DNA of 64,000 nt, taken from Sulfurovum sp. UBA5198. GTDB taxonomy: Bacteria; Campylobacterota; Campylobacteria; Campylobacterales; Sulfurovaceae. Position 1 is the first letter of the stretch, and each line of letters begins with the position of its first letter. The stretch covers positions 59,234 to 123,233 of the forward strand of contig DHVW01000010.1 in assembly GCA_002412865.1 (NCBI GenBank), given 5' to 3'. The notes under the pieces were generated by a model. That model was not told the DNA's origin, did not search any database, and worked only from the letters and a program-made list of their open reading frames with translations. Position numbers and translations under genes: made by a program. This document shows positions 51,497 to 60,665 of this stretch, in pieces.

Positions 51497-53980
51497 GTGT
51501 TTTCAAAATCATATGCAAATTTTATAACCAAATACTTCAAGAGTGCTTTGCTCTTTATGCTACTAGCAACAGCTATTTTTGGTTATTATGCACAGTATCT
51601 GAGAATTGATGCGTCAGCAGAAACACTATTACTAGAAAATGATAAAGATTTAAAACTAAGTAGGGCTGTAAGTGAACGATATGCAGTCAATGATTATCTT
51701 GTTGTAGCGTTTACACCAAAAGATGACCTACTCTCAAATGCCACGATATCAACAATAAGCAATATCAAAAAAGCAATAGCAACCATTGATGGCGTAGAAA
51801 GCATAACCACAATTTTAGATGTACCACTCCTAATGAGTCCAAAAAAAAATATTCAAGATATAGTGGGTGATACCAGAACACTACTCTCAGCTGGTATTGA
51901 CAAAAAACTTGTCAAAAAAGAGCTTATGACAAGCCCATTGTATAGTGAAAATCTTGTAAGCAAGGACTTTAAAACCACGGCGATTATCATAAATCTAAAA
52001 CCTGACCCTATATACAAAAAACTACTAGCAAAACGAAATAGCTTTTTGGAGCTAAAAGCCAAAAGAGGGCTAACGCAATCAGAAAAAAAAGTGTTTACAG
52101 CTAGTCAAATAGCATTAAAAGAGTATAGAAATAGTCTGAAAATAACAGACCATGAGACAATAGTACAAGTTCGTGCCAAACTTGATGCTTTCAAAGACAA
52201 AGGAGAGTTATTTTTGGGTGGAGCGATAATGATCGCTGATGATATGATAGGATTTGTTAAAAGCGATATAGTATTGTATGGTACGGCTATTTTGCTGATT
52301 ATGATTCTGATGTTTTGGGTGATTTTTCGTGAAATTAGATTCGTAGTTTTGCCTATTTTCATCTCTGTGGTTGCACTCGTTATAACTACTGGAATAAATG
52401 CTATGCTTGGATTAGAGGTTACGGTCATATCTTCAAACTATGTAGCTATACAGCTTATCACTACGCTATCGCTTGTAGTTCATCTAATTGTTAATTACCG
52501 TGAGGAGTATTTACTAAATAAGGATTTATCAAAACAAGAGATTTTGAGCATCACACTAGAGCGAATGTCTGTTCCATCGGTTTTTGTTATACTCACTTCT
52601 GTTGCAGGGTTTTCATCTTTGATTATGTGTGATATTTTGCCTATTATTGACCTTGGAATTATGATGAATATCGGTGTTGTTGTTTCACTATTGTGTGTAT
52701 ATATTATGTTTCCTGCCATGATGATGCTACTCTCAAAATCTGAACCAATTATGATATTTGATAACTATTTTGTACTCAATAAAATCTTTGCAAATATAGT
52801 AGAAAAATATGGTAAAGCCATTATAGTATTTATTGTGATAACTTCTGTCGTTAGTATTTATGGTGCTTCTAAGCTGATGGTTGAGAATAGCTTTATAGAT
52901 TATTTCAAAAAAGATACCGAAATATACAAAGGTATGCAAAAAATAGACAATAAGCTAGGTGGCACAACACCTCTGGAGATTGTAGTTCAGTTTCCAAAAG
53001 AGTCAATTGACAAGATTGACAAAAATATGACAAAATCCTCAAGTGAATTTGATGGGTTTGAAGAGGAGTTTGCTGCCACTGGGGGAGATGCACAATATTG
53101 GTTCACTCCTGATAAAATGCAAACAGTAATGAGAGTTCATAATTATCTTGAATCTATACCACAGATCGGCAATGTCGCTTCGCTAGGCACACTTCTAAAG
53201 GTAGGAAATGAGCTTAAAAATGGAAATGACTTAGATAGTCTTGAACTTGCCTTGATGTATAATGGACTATCTTCCACATACAAAAAAATATTACTATCAC
53301 CATTCGTTTCTGTGGAGGATAATGAAGTGCGTTTTGTAGCTAGGATAATAGACTCGAACCCAGATCTGAGAAGAGATGAACTACTGCAAAAAATAAAAAG
53401 CGATTTGCACCAAAAAGTAGGGCTAGATCCAAAAGAATATAAGCTAGTGGGCATGATGGTACTTTATAATAATATGCTTCAATCGCTCTTTGACTCACAG
53501 ATATCTACGCTTGGTTTGGCTCTTTTACTACTTGGTAGTATGTTTTTGTTTCTTTTCCGATCACTAAAAGTGGCTATTTTGGCAATAATTGTCAATTTAG
53601 TGCCAATAAGTGTTATCTTTGGCATTATGGGATTTGCTAGTATACCACTTGATATGATGAGTATCACGATAGCCTCAATTGCTCTAGGTATCACCGTGGA
53701 TAATACTATACATTACTACTATCGTTTCAGAAAAGAGCTACTTATAGACGGTAACTATATGGCATCTATGCATAGGTCACATGACACTATTGCTTTTGGT
53801 ATGTTTTACTATTCATTGGTGACCATAGTGGGCTTTTTGGTACTTGTTACATCGAACTTTATACCAACGCTCATATTTGGTCTTCTCACGGTAATTGCTT
53901 TGTTTGTAGCTATAGCATCTGATTTGATTTTCTCACCATTGCTAGTTGTGTGGTTTAAACCTTTTGGGGCTGGAAAGTAG
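51497..53980 (+). CDS. RND/MMPL-superfamily exporter
   Basis: This 827-residue inner-membrane protein has two halves, each with one helix, a large periplasmic domain (about 40-250 and 455-680) and five more helices. It resembles the MMPL/HpnN type of lipid or hydrophobe exporters more than drug-efflux AcrB. The segments GITVDNTIHYYYRFRKE and SNYVAIQLITTLSLVVHLI mark the two membrane halves. The start is GTG with AGCGAGG upstream. It lies 30 bases after the AAA+ gene. No membrane-fusion protein or outer-membrane channel gene is nearby. Confidence 0.87.
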   Translation: MFSKSYANFITKYFKSALLFMLLATAIFGYYAQYLRIDASAETLLLENDKDLKLSRAVSERYAVNDYLVVAFTPKDDLLSNATISTISNIKKAIATIDGVESITTILDVPLLMSPKKNIQDIVGDTRTLLSAGIDKKLVKKELMTSPLYSENLVSKDFKTTAIIINLKPDPIYKKLLAKRNSFLELKAKRGLTQSEKKVFTASQIALKEYRNSLKITDHETIVQVRAKLDAFKDKGELFLGGAIMIADDMIGFVKSDIVLYGTAILLIMILMFWVIFREIRFVVLPIFISVVALVITTGINAMLGLEVTVISSNYVAIQLITTLSLVVHLIVNYREEYLLNKDLSKQEILSITLERMSVPSVFVILTSVAGFSSLIMCDILPIIDLGIMMNIGVVVSLLCVYIMFPAMMMLLSKSEPIMIFDNYFVLNKIFANIVEKYGKAIIVFIVITSVVSIYGASKLMVENSFIDYFKKDTEIYKGMQKIDNKLGGTTPLEIVVQFPKESIDKIDKNMTKSSSEFDGFEEEFAATGGDAQYWFTPDKMQTVMRVHNYLESIPQIGNVASLGTLLKVGNELKNGNDLDSLELALMYNGLSSTYKKILLSPFVSVEDNEVRFVARIIDSNPDLRRDELLQKIKSDLHQKVGLDPKEYKLVGMMVLYNNMLQSLFDSQISTLGLALLLLGSMFLFLFRSLKVAILAIIVNLVPISVIFGIMGFASIPLDMMSITIASIALGITVDNTIHYYYRFRKELLIDGNYMASMHRSHDTIAFGMFYYSLVTIVGFLVLVTSNFIPTLIFGLLTVIALFVAIASDLIFSPLLVVWFKPFGAGK

Positions 53981-54002
53981 TAGTAGAATAAGATTTATAA
54001 TT

Positions 54003-54689
54003 TTATGCTAATTTATACCCTATGCCCCATACTGGAGCAAAGTAGTTTTTAGAACCATTTGCATCTATCTTTTTCTTTAGTCGGTTGAGTGCGACATTGA
54101 TAGTTTTTTCATTAAAATTTACATCATCGCCCCAAATTTCATCACGCAGAAAATCCCTGCTGATTATCTGATTTTGGTTGGCGACAAATACAACAAGTAG
54201 CTTAAATTCTAGATTTGTTAGCGTTGTCTCTTTGCTATCAATCTTTACAATTCTCCCAATAGTATCAATCTCAATATCACGATAACAAAGATTAGATTGA
54301 GTCTGGACACCACTTCGTCTAAGGAGTGATTTGACTCGTGCTACTAATTCACTTGGCTTAAAAGGCTTTGTCATATAGTCATCACCACCAGAGTTAAATC
54401 CATCGATGATGTCTTGTTCTTTGTCTTTTGCAGTTAAAAATATGACAGGGATCTCATATCCATTTTTACGAAGGTGTGCAACGAATTTGCTTCCCTCTAT
54501 ATTTGGTAAATTTCTATCTACTATCATCAAAGCAGGTGTTTCTTCGCTTAAAAACTGCTCCACATATTCAGTAGATAAAAATCCAGTAGCTTTATAGCCT
54601 TCTTTTGTGAGGATATACTCAATAAGCTCTAGTACATCTGGCTCATCCTCAATTACTACTATTTCCAAAAGAGTATTAGTGGTTTTCAA
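54003..54689 (-). CDS. OmpR/PhoB-family response regulator at the end of the pst operon
   Basis: This 228-residue regulator has a receiver domain with Asp58 in LMIVDRNLPN and a C-terminal winged helix (about 130-228, ending VWGIGYKL). It is read as the last gene of pstS-pstC-pstA-pstB-phoU-regulator, 9 bases after phoU. It is clearly paralogous to the regulator at 60666, so the cluster carries two PhoB-like proteins. No phosphate-sensor kinase (PhoR) lies in the window. It is the likely partner of the GTAAC-type Pho boxes, together with or instead of its paralogue. Confidence 0.9.
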   Translation of the reverse strand: MKTTNTLLEIVVIEDEPDVLELIEYILTKEGYKATGFLSTEYVEQFLSEETPALMIVDRNLPNIEGSKFVAHLRKNGYEIPVIFLTAKDKEQDIIDGFNSGGDDYMTKPFKPSELVARVKSLLRRSGVQTQSNLCYRDIEIDTIGRIVKIDSKETTLTNLEFKLLVVFVANQNQIISRDFLRDEIWGDDVNFNEKTINVALNRLKKKIDANGSKNYFAPVWGIGYKLA

Positions 54690-54698
54690 AAATAGCCT

Positions 54699-55352
54699 TT
54701 AGCTGTTGTGGCAACTATCATGTTGCAAATTAGCTATATCAGCTGCACGGTCACCTATTTTTTCTATCTTTCTAACAAGAGAAAGTGTTTCAAAATACTC
54801 TTGTGATAACTCTTTTGCATTTAGCATTTCTACAAACAAATCTTTTTCTATGATAGAGTACAAATCATCTGATTTACCCTCTTCCATATTCGCTTCCATG
54901 CACATCTCTTTCATTTTTGATTTGTCTTCTTCGCTCAGCATTCCTACGGCTAATTTTAACGCCCTAGTTGTCGATTTTTGAAGCAGTATAACATTTGGCA
55001 TGATGATATCCATACTTAGCTCACCATCCATTTTTGCTGGAAAGTTCTTTAGGAAACTTTTTGTGTTTGACGCTGCCCTAACGAATGCATCTGTAATCTT
55101 AAGGTAGCTAACCATAGCTTTTAGGTCACACGCTTCAGGAGAAAATAGGGCTAGAGTAGTGACAATCTGATTGTCAACTAACGCTGCATCATCTTGGACA
55201 CTCTCAAGTGCTATTTTTGTCTCTTTAAAAGCAGAATAATCTCCAGTTTTTAAACCAGACAAAATAGCCTCATTGGCATCTACAAGCTCTTCACCAAGAG
55301 AGACCATCATCTCATTTATTCCAATTAATTTTTCTTCGTATTTTGTTAGCAT
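54699..55352 (-). CDS. phoU: Phosphate transport regulator PhoU
   Basis: This 217-residue helical protein couples the Pst transporter to the regulatory system and restrains phosphate uptake. Two PhoU helical bundles are visible, with a repeated E/D-x-x-x-D metal-binding pattern and the IEKIGDRAADIANL segment in the second. The start is ATG at 55352, 10 bases after AGGAAGG; the TTG at 55361 would be too close to that site. It lies within the pst operon, directly after pstB. Confidence 0.92.
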   Translation of the reverse strand: MLTKYEEKLIGINEMMVSLGEELVDANEAILSGLKTGDYSAFKETKIALESVQDDAALVDNQIVTTLALFSPEACDLKAMVSYLKITDAFVRAASNTKSFLKNFPAKMDGELSMDIIMPNVILLQKSTTRALKLAVGMLSEEDKSKMKEMCMEANMEEGKSDDLYSIIEKDLFVEMLNAKELSQEYFETLSLVRKIEKIGDRAADIANLQHDSCHNS

Positions 55353-55353
55353 A

Positions 55354-56154
55354 TCAACCAAACCTTCCTGTAATATAATCTTCTGTCTGTTTGACAGTTG
55401 GATTTAAAAATATAGTCTCTGTGTCACTGTATTCAATTACCTTGCCTAGGTGAAAGAATGCCGTATAGTCACTGACCCTAGCTGCTTGTTGCATATTGTG
55501 TGTAACCGTGATTATCGTAAAGTCTTTACGAAGCTCAAGCATAAGCTCTTCTATCTTTTCTGTGCTAATTGGGTCAAGAGCAGAAGTTGGCTCATCCATT
55601 AGTATAACTTCAGGTTTAACCGCAATTGTCCTAGCGATACAAAGTCTTTGTTGCTGTCCACCACTTAGTCCAGTTCCTGGATTTTTGAGTATGTCTTTTA
55701 CTTCATTCCATAGCCCAGCACTTCTAATTGACGCTTCAACTAGATTGTCACAATCAGCACCTTTTTTGACTATACCGTGTTTGAGTGGAGCGTAAGCCAC
55801 ATTTTCATATATAGATTTTGGAAATGGATTTGGCTGTTGAAATACCATGCCGATTTTTTTACGAACACTAACTTCATCTACATCACTATCATATATGTTT
55901 TTATCATCAATAACTGCTTGACCTTTTATCGTAACACCACTTATGAGGTCATTCATTCGATTGAGGCATCTTAGGAATGTGGATTTGCCACAACCTGATG
56001 GTCCGATAAGAGCCGTAATTTTATTTTTGTATATATCCATAGATATATCAAATAGTGCCTGTTTGTCTCCATACCACAAGCATAAATCTTCTGTATGAAC
56101 TTTCACCTCAAGCGGCTTATTATCCATCTCTCTTTTTGTTACATCAATTTTCAT
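55354..56154 (-). CDS. pstB: Phosphate ABC transporter ATPase
   Basis: This 266-residue ATPase drives PstCA. Walker A is GPSGCGKST, the Q-loop region is FQQPNPFPKSIYENVAY, the signature is LSGGQQQRLCIAR and Walker B is VILMDEPTSALDP. The QQPNPFP element is specific to PstB. It is preceded by pstA (7-base gap) and followed by phoU. Confidence 0.96.
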   Translation of the reverse strand: MKIDVTKREMDNKPLEVKVHTEDLCLWYGDKQALFDISMDIYKNKITALIGPSGCGKSTFLRCLNRMNDLISGVTIKGQAVIDDKNIYDSDVDEVSVRKKIGMVFQQPNPFPKSIYENVAYAPLKHGIVKKGADCDNLVEASIRSAGLWNEVKDILKNPGTGLSGGQQQRLCIARTIAVKPEVILMDEPTSALDPISTEKIEELMLELRKDFTIITVTHNMQQAARVSDYTAFFHLGKVIEYSDTETIFLNPTVKQTEDYITGRFG

Positions 56155-56161
56155 ATTTTAC

Positions 56162-57340
56162 CTACCATTTGATTTCATATTTTTTTCTAAAGTAAATTGC
56201 TACTGCATTCATCGTGAGCAATATAGCCAAAAGCACCATAATAGCACCACTAACTCTCTCTATGTACGCACCCTCCGGCATTCCCGCCCATGTGAATATT
56301 TGAGCTGGCATAACCGTGGCTGCTTGAGTAAAGCTAGTAGGAATATCAGGTATAAATGCTATCATTCCCACGATAATTAGAGGAGCAGTCTCGCCCATCG
56401 CCCTTGCAATTCCTATGATTGAACCAGTCAAAATTCCTGGCATACCTAGGGGCAATACATGGTCTTTCACCACTTGCCATTTAGTTAGCCCAAGCCCATA
56501 AGCTGCTTGACGGATACTAGCAGGTACGCTTCGTAATGCTGTCCGTCCTGATACGATTATTACAGGCAAGGTCATAAGAGCAAGAGTAAGCCCGCCAACC
56601 AGTGCTGATGAACGAGGAAGCCCAAAAAAGTTGATAAATACAGCCAAGCCCAAAAGACCAAATAGTATCGATGGAACTGCTGCTAGGTTGTTTATGTTTA
56701 TTTCTATTAGTTGAGACATTTTGTTGTCTTTTTTGAACTCTTCTAGATATATGGCACTCATCACACCTATAGGGAATGCAAAAGCTATACAGACAAGAAT
56801 AGTGAGGATTGAGCCAACGGCTGAAGCTAAAAACCCACTATTTTCAGGAATTTTTGAATCTCCTGTTGTGAAAAATAGAGTATTAAATTTGCTTTCAACT
56901 TTGCCTTGTTTTTTTAGCTCTTCAACTACAGTCTTTTGCTCATCAGTTAGGGTGTTTTGGTGACCCTTCATATACTGATCTACTTCATCATCAGCCAAAA
57001 CCCACTCAATTGGAGTTTTATTCATCACTTCTGGATTTTCACTAACATATTTTGGCATATCTCTATACCATGCACGACTTACTAGTTCATAGTGTTTTTC
57101 ATCTATGGCAAACGAGCTATCAGCTACTGTTTCCGTGTTATACTTGACTGGAAGCTCTATATATGCTTGTTTGTACGATGGCAATCCCTTGCTAATAATA
57201 TCTGTAAAAAATACAAGCAGAAATGCAACAGAGATAAGTAGAGCCGACATCGCCATATATTTAAATATCTTATCTGATAAATGTCGCTTTTTTAGTGTTG
57301 GGTCATAAAATGGATTATGATTATTTATGTTATTACTCAT
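56162..57340 (-). CDS. pstA: Phosphate ABC transporter permease PstA
   Basis: This is a 392-residue permease. The first membrane helix (about 30-50) is followed by a large periplasmic insertion (about 52-165). Five further helices follow, with the EAA loop GLTKWQVVKDHVLPLGMPGI contacting PstB. The insertion makes it longer than E. coli PstA (296 residues), a variant seen in other bacteria. It overlaps pstC by 4 bases (ATGA). Confidence 0.94.
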   Translation of the reverse strand: MSNNINNHNPFYDPTLKKRHLSDKIFKYMAMSALLISVAFLLVFFTDIISKGLPSYKQAYIELPVKYNTETVADSSFAIDEKHYELVSRAWYRDMPKYVSENPEVMNKTPIEWVLADDEVDQYMKGHQNTLTDEQKTVVEELKKQGKVESKFNTLFFTTGDSKIPENSGFLASAVGSILTILVCIAFAFPIGVMSAIYLEEFKKDNKMSQLIEININNLAAVPSILFGLLGLAVFINFFGLPRSSALVGGLTLALMTLPVIIVSGRTALRSVPASIRQAAYGLGLTKWQVVKDHVLPLGMPGILTGSIIGIARAMGETAPLIIVGMIAFIPDIPTSFTQAATVMPAQIFTWAGMPEGAYIERVSGAIMVLLAILLTMNAVAIYFRKKYEIKW

Positions 57341-58266
57341 AGGTTGCTCGATTTGTATTTTTCTTTAAATACTCTGATGGTATATACGCTGATGATATTT
57401 AGTATCAATGTAAATACGAACAGAGCCAGTCCAAGTGCAAATGCACTTAGAGTATCTGGCGAATCAAATGCACTATCGCCTGTGAGTGCATCAACTATTC
57501 GCACAGTTACTGTTGTCATGTCTTCTAGTGGGTTGAAGCTTAGATTTGCTCTCATACCTGCTGCCATAACCACAATCATCGTCTCTCCAATCGCTCTTGA
57601 AAGTCCCAAAAGAACAGCCGATATAATTCCTGGCAATGCAGCTGGAAGAACAATGAATTTTATGGTTTCAGACTTCGTCATACCTAGAGCAAGTGAGCCT
57701 TTTCGCATATGGTCAGGTACACTAGAGATGACATCATCGCTCATACTTGCTATGATGGGTACTATCATGATGCCCATCACTAGACCAGAGGCAAGAGCAT
57801 TGTTAAACGATGCCTCTATACCAATAGATGCGAATGAATTTACTATAAATGGTGCAACGGTAATAGCTGCGAAAAATCCATAAACAACAGTAGGAATCCC
57901 GGCCAAAGTCTCGATTATAGGCTTTGCTATGTCTCTGGTTTTTTTAGATGCATATTCAGATAGATATATAGCAGTAAATAGTCCTATTGGCACTGCTACT
58001 ATAATCGCAATAAATGTGATTACAAGTGTGCCTGTAAATATAGGAACGGCACCAAATTTTGCACCCTCAACACCAGGGGTCCACTCTGTGCCGGTCATAA
58101 AATAGAAAAAACTTTGTAGTTTGAAAAATTCAATAGCTTCAAATAGTATAGAAAATAGAATTCCAAAGGTCGTGAGGATAGTGATACCAGTAGCAGCAGC
58201 CAGAGCATACTCTATGAGCTTCTCTGCTAATACTCTGCGTTTATTATTTTGAGTAAGTGTTGACAT
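57337..58266 (-). CDS. pstC: Phosphate ABC transporter permease PstC
   Basis: This 309-residue permease has six helices and the EAA loop GMTKSETIKFIVLPAALPGI. The segment TLAGIPTVVYGFFA is a family mark. It begins 9 bases after the pstS1 stop, so it shares the Pho-box promoter of pstS1, and it overlaps pstA by 4 bases. Confidence 0.95.
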   Translation of the reverse strand: MSTLTQNNKRRVLAEKLIEYALAAATGITILTTFGILFSILFEAIEFFKLQSFFYFMTGTEWTPGVEGAKFGAVPIFTGTLVITFIAIIVAVPIGLFTAIYLSEYASKKTRDIAKPIIETLAGIPTVVYGFFAAITVAPFIVNSFASIGIEASFNNALASGLVMGIMIVPIIASMSDDVISSVPDHMRKGSLALGMTKSETIKFIVLPAALPGIISAVLLGLSRAIGETMIVVMAAGMRANLSFNPLEDMTTVTVRIVDALTGDSAFDSPDTLSAFALGLALFVFTLILNIISVYTIRVFKEKYKSSNL

Positions 58267-58275
58267 CTTGACTGC

Positions 58276-59352
58276 TTATTTCAAGTCGCTTGGATTTAAA
58301 ACTTTTTTAGCCATTACATCTTTTATTGCAGCATCTCTTTGTTCTTTTGCCATTGGTACAAGCCCAAGTTTTTTGAGATTACCTCTATCTCCTATCATCT
58401 TTTCACTCATAAATAGTGCAATATATTTATCAAGTGCAGGTACAGCAGCTCTTCTATCATTTTTCACATAAAAGAAAAGGCTTCTGCTGATTGGATACTT
58501 GCCACTTGCTATACTATCTGAAGACGGTGTCGCACCATCAACCGTAGCCGCTATTACTTTGTCGCTATTCTCTTCTAAGAACCCATATCCAAACACACCA
58601 ATTGCGTTTTTGTCTTTTGTGAGTTTTTGTACAATTAGATTATCATTTTCACCACTATCAACATAAACTCCATCAGTTCTAACGCTTTTAAATTTCTCTA
58701 GCCCTGCTGCTTCATATAGGTCTTTAAAATCTTTTGTAGTAGCGTGTTCTATTACCATCTCTTCGAAACTATCTCTAGTGCCAGAGCTTTTTGGAGGACC
58801 ATAAACTATGATTGGTTTTGCTGGTAGACTTGCATCTATCTCGTTCCAGTTTTTGTATGGATTGTCTATTATGCTTTTGCCATCTTTGCTTGGTACTTTT
58901 GCTGCCACTGCTAGGAATATTTGATTTCTAGTCAAGCTCATTGGTGCGGAACTTTTATCTTGAGCCAATACAATACCATCAAACCCGATTTGAGCCTGAG
59001 TGATATTTGTGATGCCATTTTTCTTGCACTCTTCATACTCTTTTGCTTTCATAGCTCTGCTTGCATTTGTGATATCGGGACTCTCATTGCTTGCACAAAA
59101 CATCTTCATTCCGCCACCAGTTCCAGTTGATTCAACCACTGGAGTTGGTACGCCAGCAGTAGCACCAAGCTCTTCAGCAACTGCTGAAGCGAATGGATAC
59201 ACAGTCGAACTACCTACCATTTTGATTTGATTTTCTGAAACAGCTGCACTGCTAGATGCTGAGCTTGCTGCATTTTTATCGTTAGATTTATCTCCACAAC
59301 CTACAAAGACCAATGTTGCTATTGTTGCTATACTTAATATTGATTTTTTCAT
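58276..59352 (-). CDS. pstS: Phosphate-binding protein PstS1, lipoprotein form
   Basis: This 358-residue solute-binding protein captures phosphate outside the inner membrane. A lipobox VFVGC places the lipid-bearing Cys at residue 19, followed by a Ser/Ala linker. The phosphate-site motifs KMVGSSTVYPFA, STGTGGGMKMFC and GPPKSSGTRDSFEE are present. It heads the pst operon. A Pho box lies 47-73 bases upstream. Over the mature domain it is very similar to PstS2 at 59494. Confidence 0.96.
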   Translation of the reverse strand: MKKSILSIATIATLVFVGCGDKSNDKNAASSASSSAAVSENQIKMVGSSTVYPFASAVAEELGATAGVPTPVVESTGTGGGMKMFCASNESPDITNASRAMKAKEYEECKKNGITNITQAQIGFDGIVLAQDKSSAPMSLTRNQIFLAVAAKVPSKDGKSIIDNPYKNWNEIDASLPAKPIIVYGPPKSSGTRDSFEEMVIEHATTKDFKDLYEAAGLEKFKSVRTDGVYVDSGENDNLIVQKLTKDKNAIGVFGYGFLEENSDKVIAATVDGATPSSDSIASGKYPISRSLFFYVKNDRRAAVPALDKYIALFMSEKMIGDRGNLKKLGLVPMAKEQRDAAIKDVMAKKVLNPSDLK

Positions 59353-59382
59353 GATTTCCCTTTTTCTGTTTTAGATACTGTT

Positions 59383-59425
59383 ATTATATTTTGAATTGGT
59401 AACATTTTGATTACATAAATGTTAT
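59383..59425 (-). promoter_or_regulatory. pstS: Pho box and -10 before pstS1
   Basis: On the plus strand GTAAC (59399), ATTAC (59410) and GTTAT (59421) recur every 11 bases. TATAAT, read on the minus strand at 59388-59383, stands exactly 10 bases from the nearest repeat. The same geometry is found before pit and pstS2. Confidence 0.7.
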
Positions 59426-59464
59426 GATTGATTTTGGAGATAATTTTTTCTTGTTAGTTTTGCC

Positions 59465-59484
59465 ATTCCTGCCTTTGCAGGAAT
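59465..59484 (-). terminator. Hairpin after pstS2
   Basis: ATTCCTGC and GCAGGAAT form a perfect 8-bp stem with a 4-base loop, 9 bases beyond the pstS2 stop codon. It resembles the dispersed repeat at 48572. No T-run follows on the minus strand. Confidence 0.45.
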
Positions 59485-59493
59485 TGAAATAGT

Positions 59494-60528
59494 TTATTTT
59501 TGCATCAAGCTTAATGCTTTTAGTGGAGCATGACTAGTGGCTGATTTGATACTAGCAGCTCTTGTTCCTTTGGCTAGAGGAATTAGCCCAAGTCTTTTTA
59601 AGCTTCCTCTCTCGCCTATCATTTTATCATTCATAAACATTGCTACATATTTATCAAGTGCAGGAACTTCGCCTCTGTGGTTATTTTTTATATAAAATCT
59701 CAAACTTCTACTGATTGGGTATTTGCCACTTGCGATAAGTGCTGGAGTTGGAGCTGCACCATCTACGGTTGCACCAGAAATTTTGTTACCATTTTCTTCT
59801 AGGAAACTATATCCAAATATACCTATTGCATTTTTGTTTTTGCCAAGCTTTTGAACGATAAGGTTATCATTTTCACCACTATCTACCCATACACCGTCAG
59901 TTCTAATCTTACTATATTTTTTAAGACCAGCCCCGTGGTATAGACCTTTTAGGTCACCTTCCTCCGTGAAGTGTTGCATAGTCATCTCTTCAAAGCTATC
60001 TCTAGTACCTGAACTTTTTGGTGGTCCATAGATTGTGATTGCTCTGTTTGGTAACGATGGGTTGATTTGATTCCATGTTTTGTATGGATTATTTATTATA
60101 CTTTTACCATCAGCCGAAGGCACTTTTTCAGCCACTGCTAGAAATATCTCTTTTCTAGTTAATTTTAATGGTGCATTTGATTTGTTTTGACCAAGTACAA
60201 TACCATCATACCCTATCAACGCTTCAGTGATATCTGTTACACCATTTGCACGGCATTGAGCTAGTTCGCTTGACTTCATTCTTCTGCTAGCATTTGTGAT
60301 ATCTGGAGTATTCATTCCCACGCCAGCACAAAACATTTTCATTCCTCCACCAGTTCCTGTGGATTCTACTACTGGAGTTGGTACGCCACCCGTAGCTCCT
60401 AGTTGCTCAGCTACTGCTGAAGCGAATGGATACACTGTTGAGCTACCTACCATTTTGATTTGGTCTCTAGCTTCTGAAGCTACACTTAGTACTGCCAGTA
60501 GAGCGAGGCTGATTGTTGTTTTTTTCAT
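59494..60528 (-). CDS. pstS: Phosphate-binding protein PstS2, soluble form
   Basis: This 344-residue paralogue of PstS1 has the same phosphate motifs (KMVGSSTVYPFA, STGTGGGMKMFC, GPPKSSGTRDSFEE). It has an ordinary signal peptide ending ASEA (about residue 19) and no lipobox Cys. It is therefore probably free in the periplasm, while PstS1 is lipid-anchored. It has its own Pho box and lies 141 bases upstream of pstS1. A third, broken copy is at 62911-63155. Confidence 0.95.
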   Translation of the reverse strand: MKKTTISLALLAVLSVASEARDQIKMVGSSTVYPFASAVAEQLGATGGVPTPVVESTGTGGGMKMFCAGVGMNTPDITNASRRMKSSELAQCRANGVTDITEALIGYDGIVLGQNKSNAPLKLTRKEIFLAVAEKVPSADGKSIINNPYKTWNQINPSLPNRAITIYGPPKSSGTRDSFEEMTMQHFTEEGDLKGLYHGAGLKKYSKIRTDGVWVDSGENDNLIVQKLGKNKNAIGIFGYSFLEENGNKISGATVDGAAPTPALIASGKYPISRSLRFYIKNNHRGEVPALDKYVAMFMNDKMIGERGSLKRLGLIPLAKGTRAASIKSATSHAPLKALSLMQK

Positions 60529-60561
60529 TATATTTCCCTTGAGTAATTATTTGTTCAGGGA

Positions 60562-60593
60562 ATTCTAGAGTATTTTAGTTACAAATTAGTAAC
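60562..60593 (-). promoter_or_regulatory. pstS: Pho box and -10 before pstS2
   Basis: GTTAC (60578) and GTAAC (60589) stand 11 bases apart, and TAGAAT read on the minus strand (60567-60562) lies exactly 10 bases from the nearer repeat. Confidence 0.65.
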
Positions 60594-60665
60594 AGATATC
60601 TTTAGCATACATAGGAAAATCCAGCCCACATAGATGGTTAAATTTAATATTTTTTGAGGTTTAAG

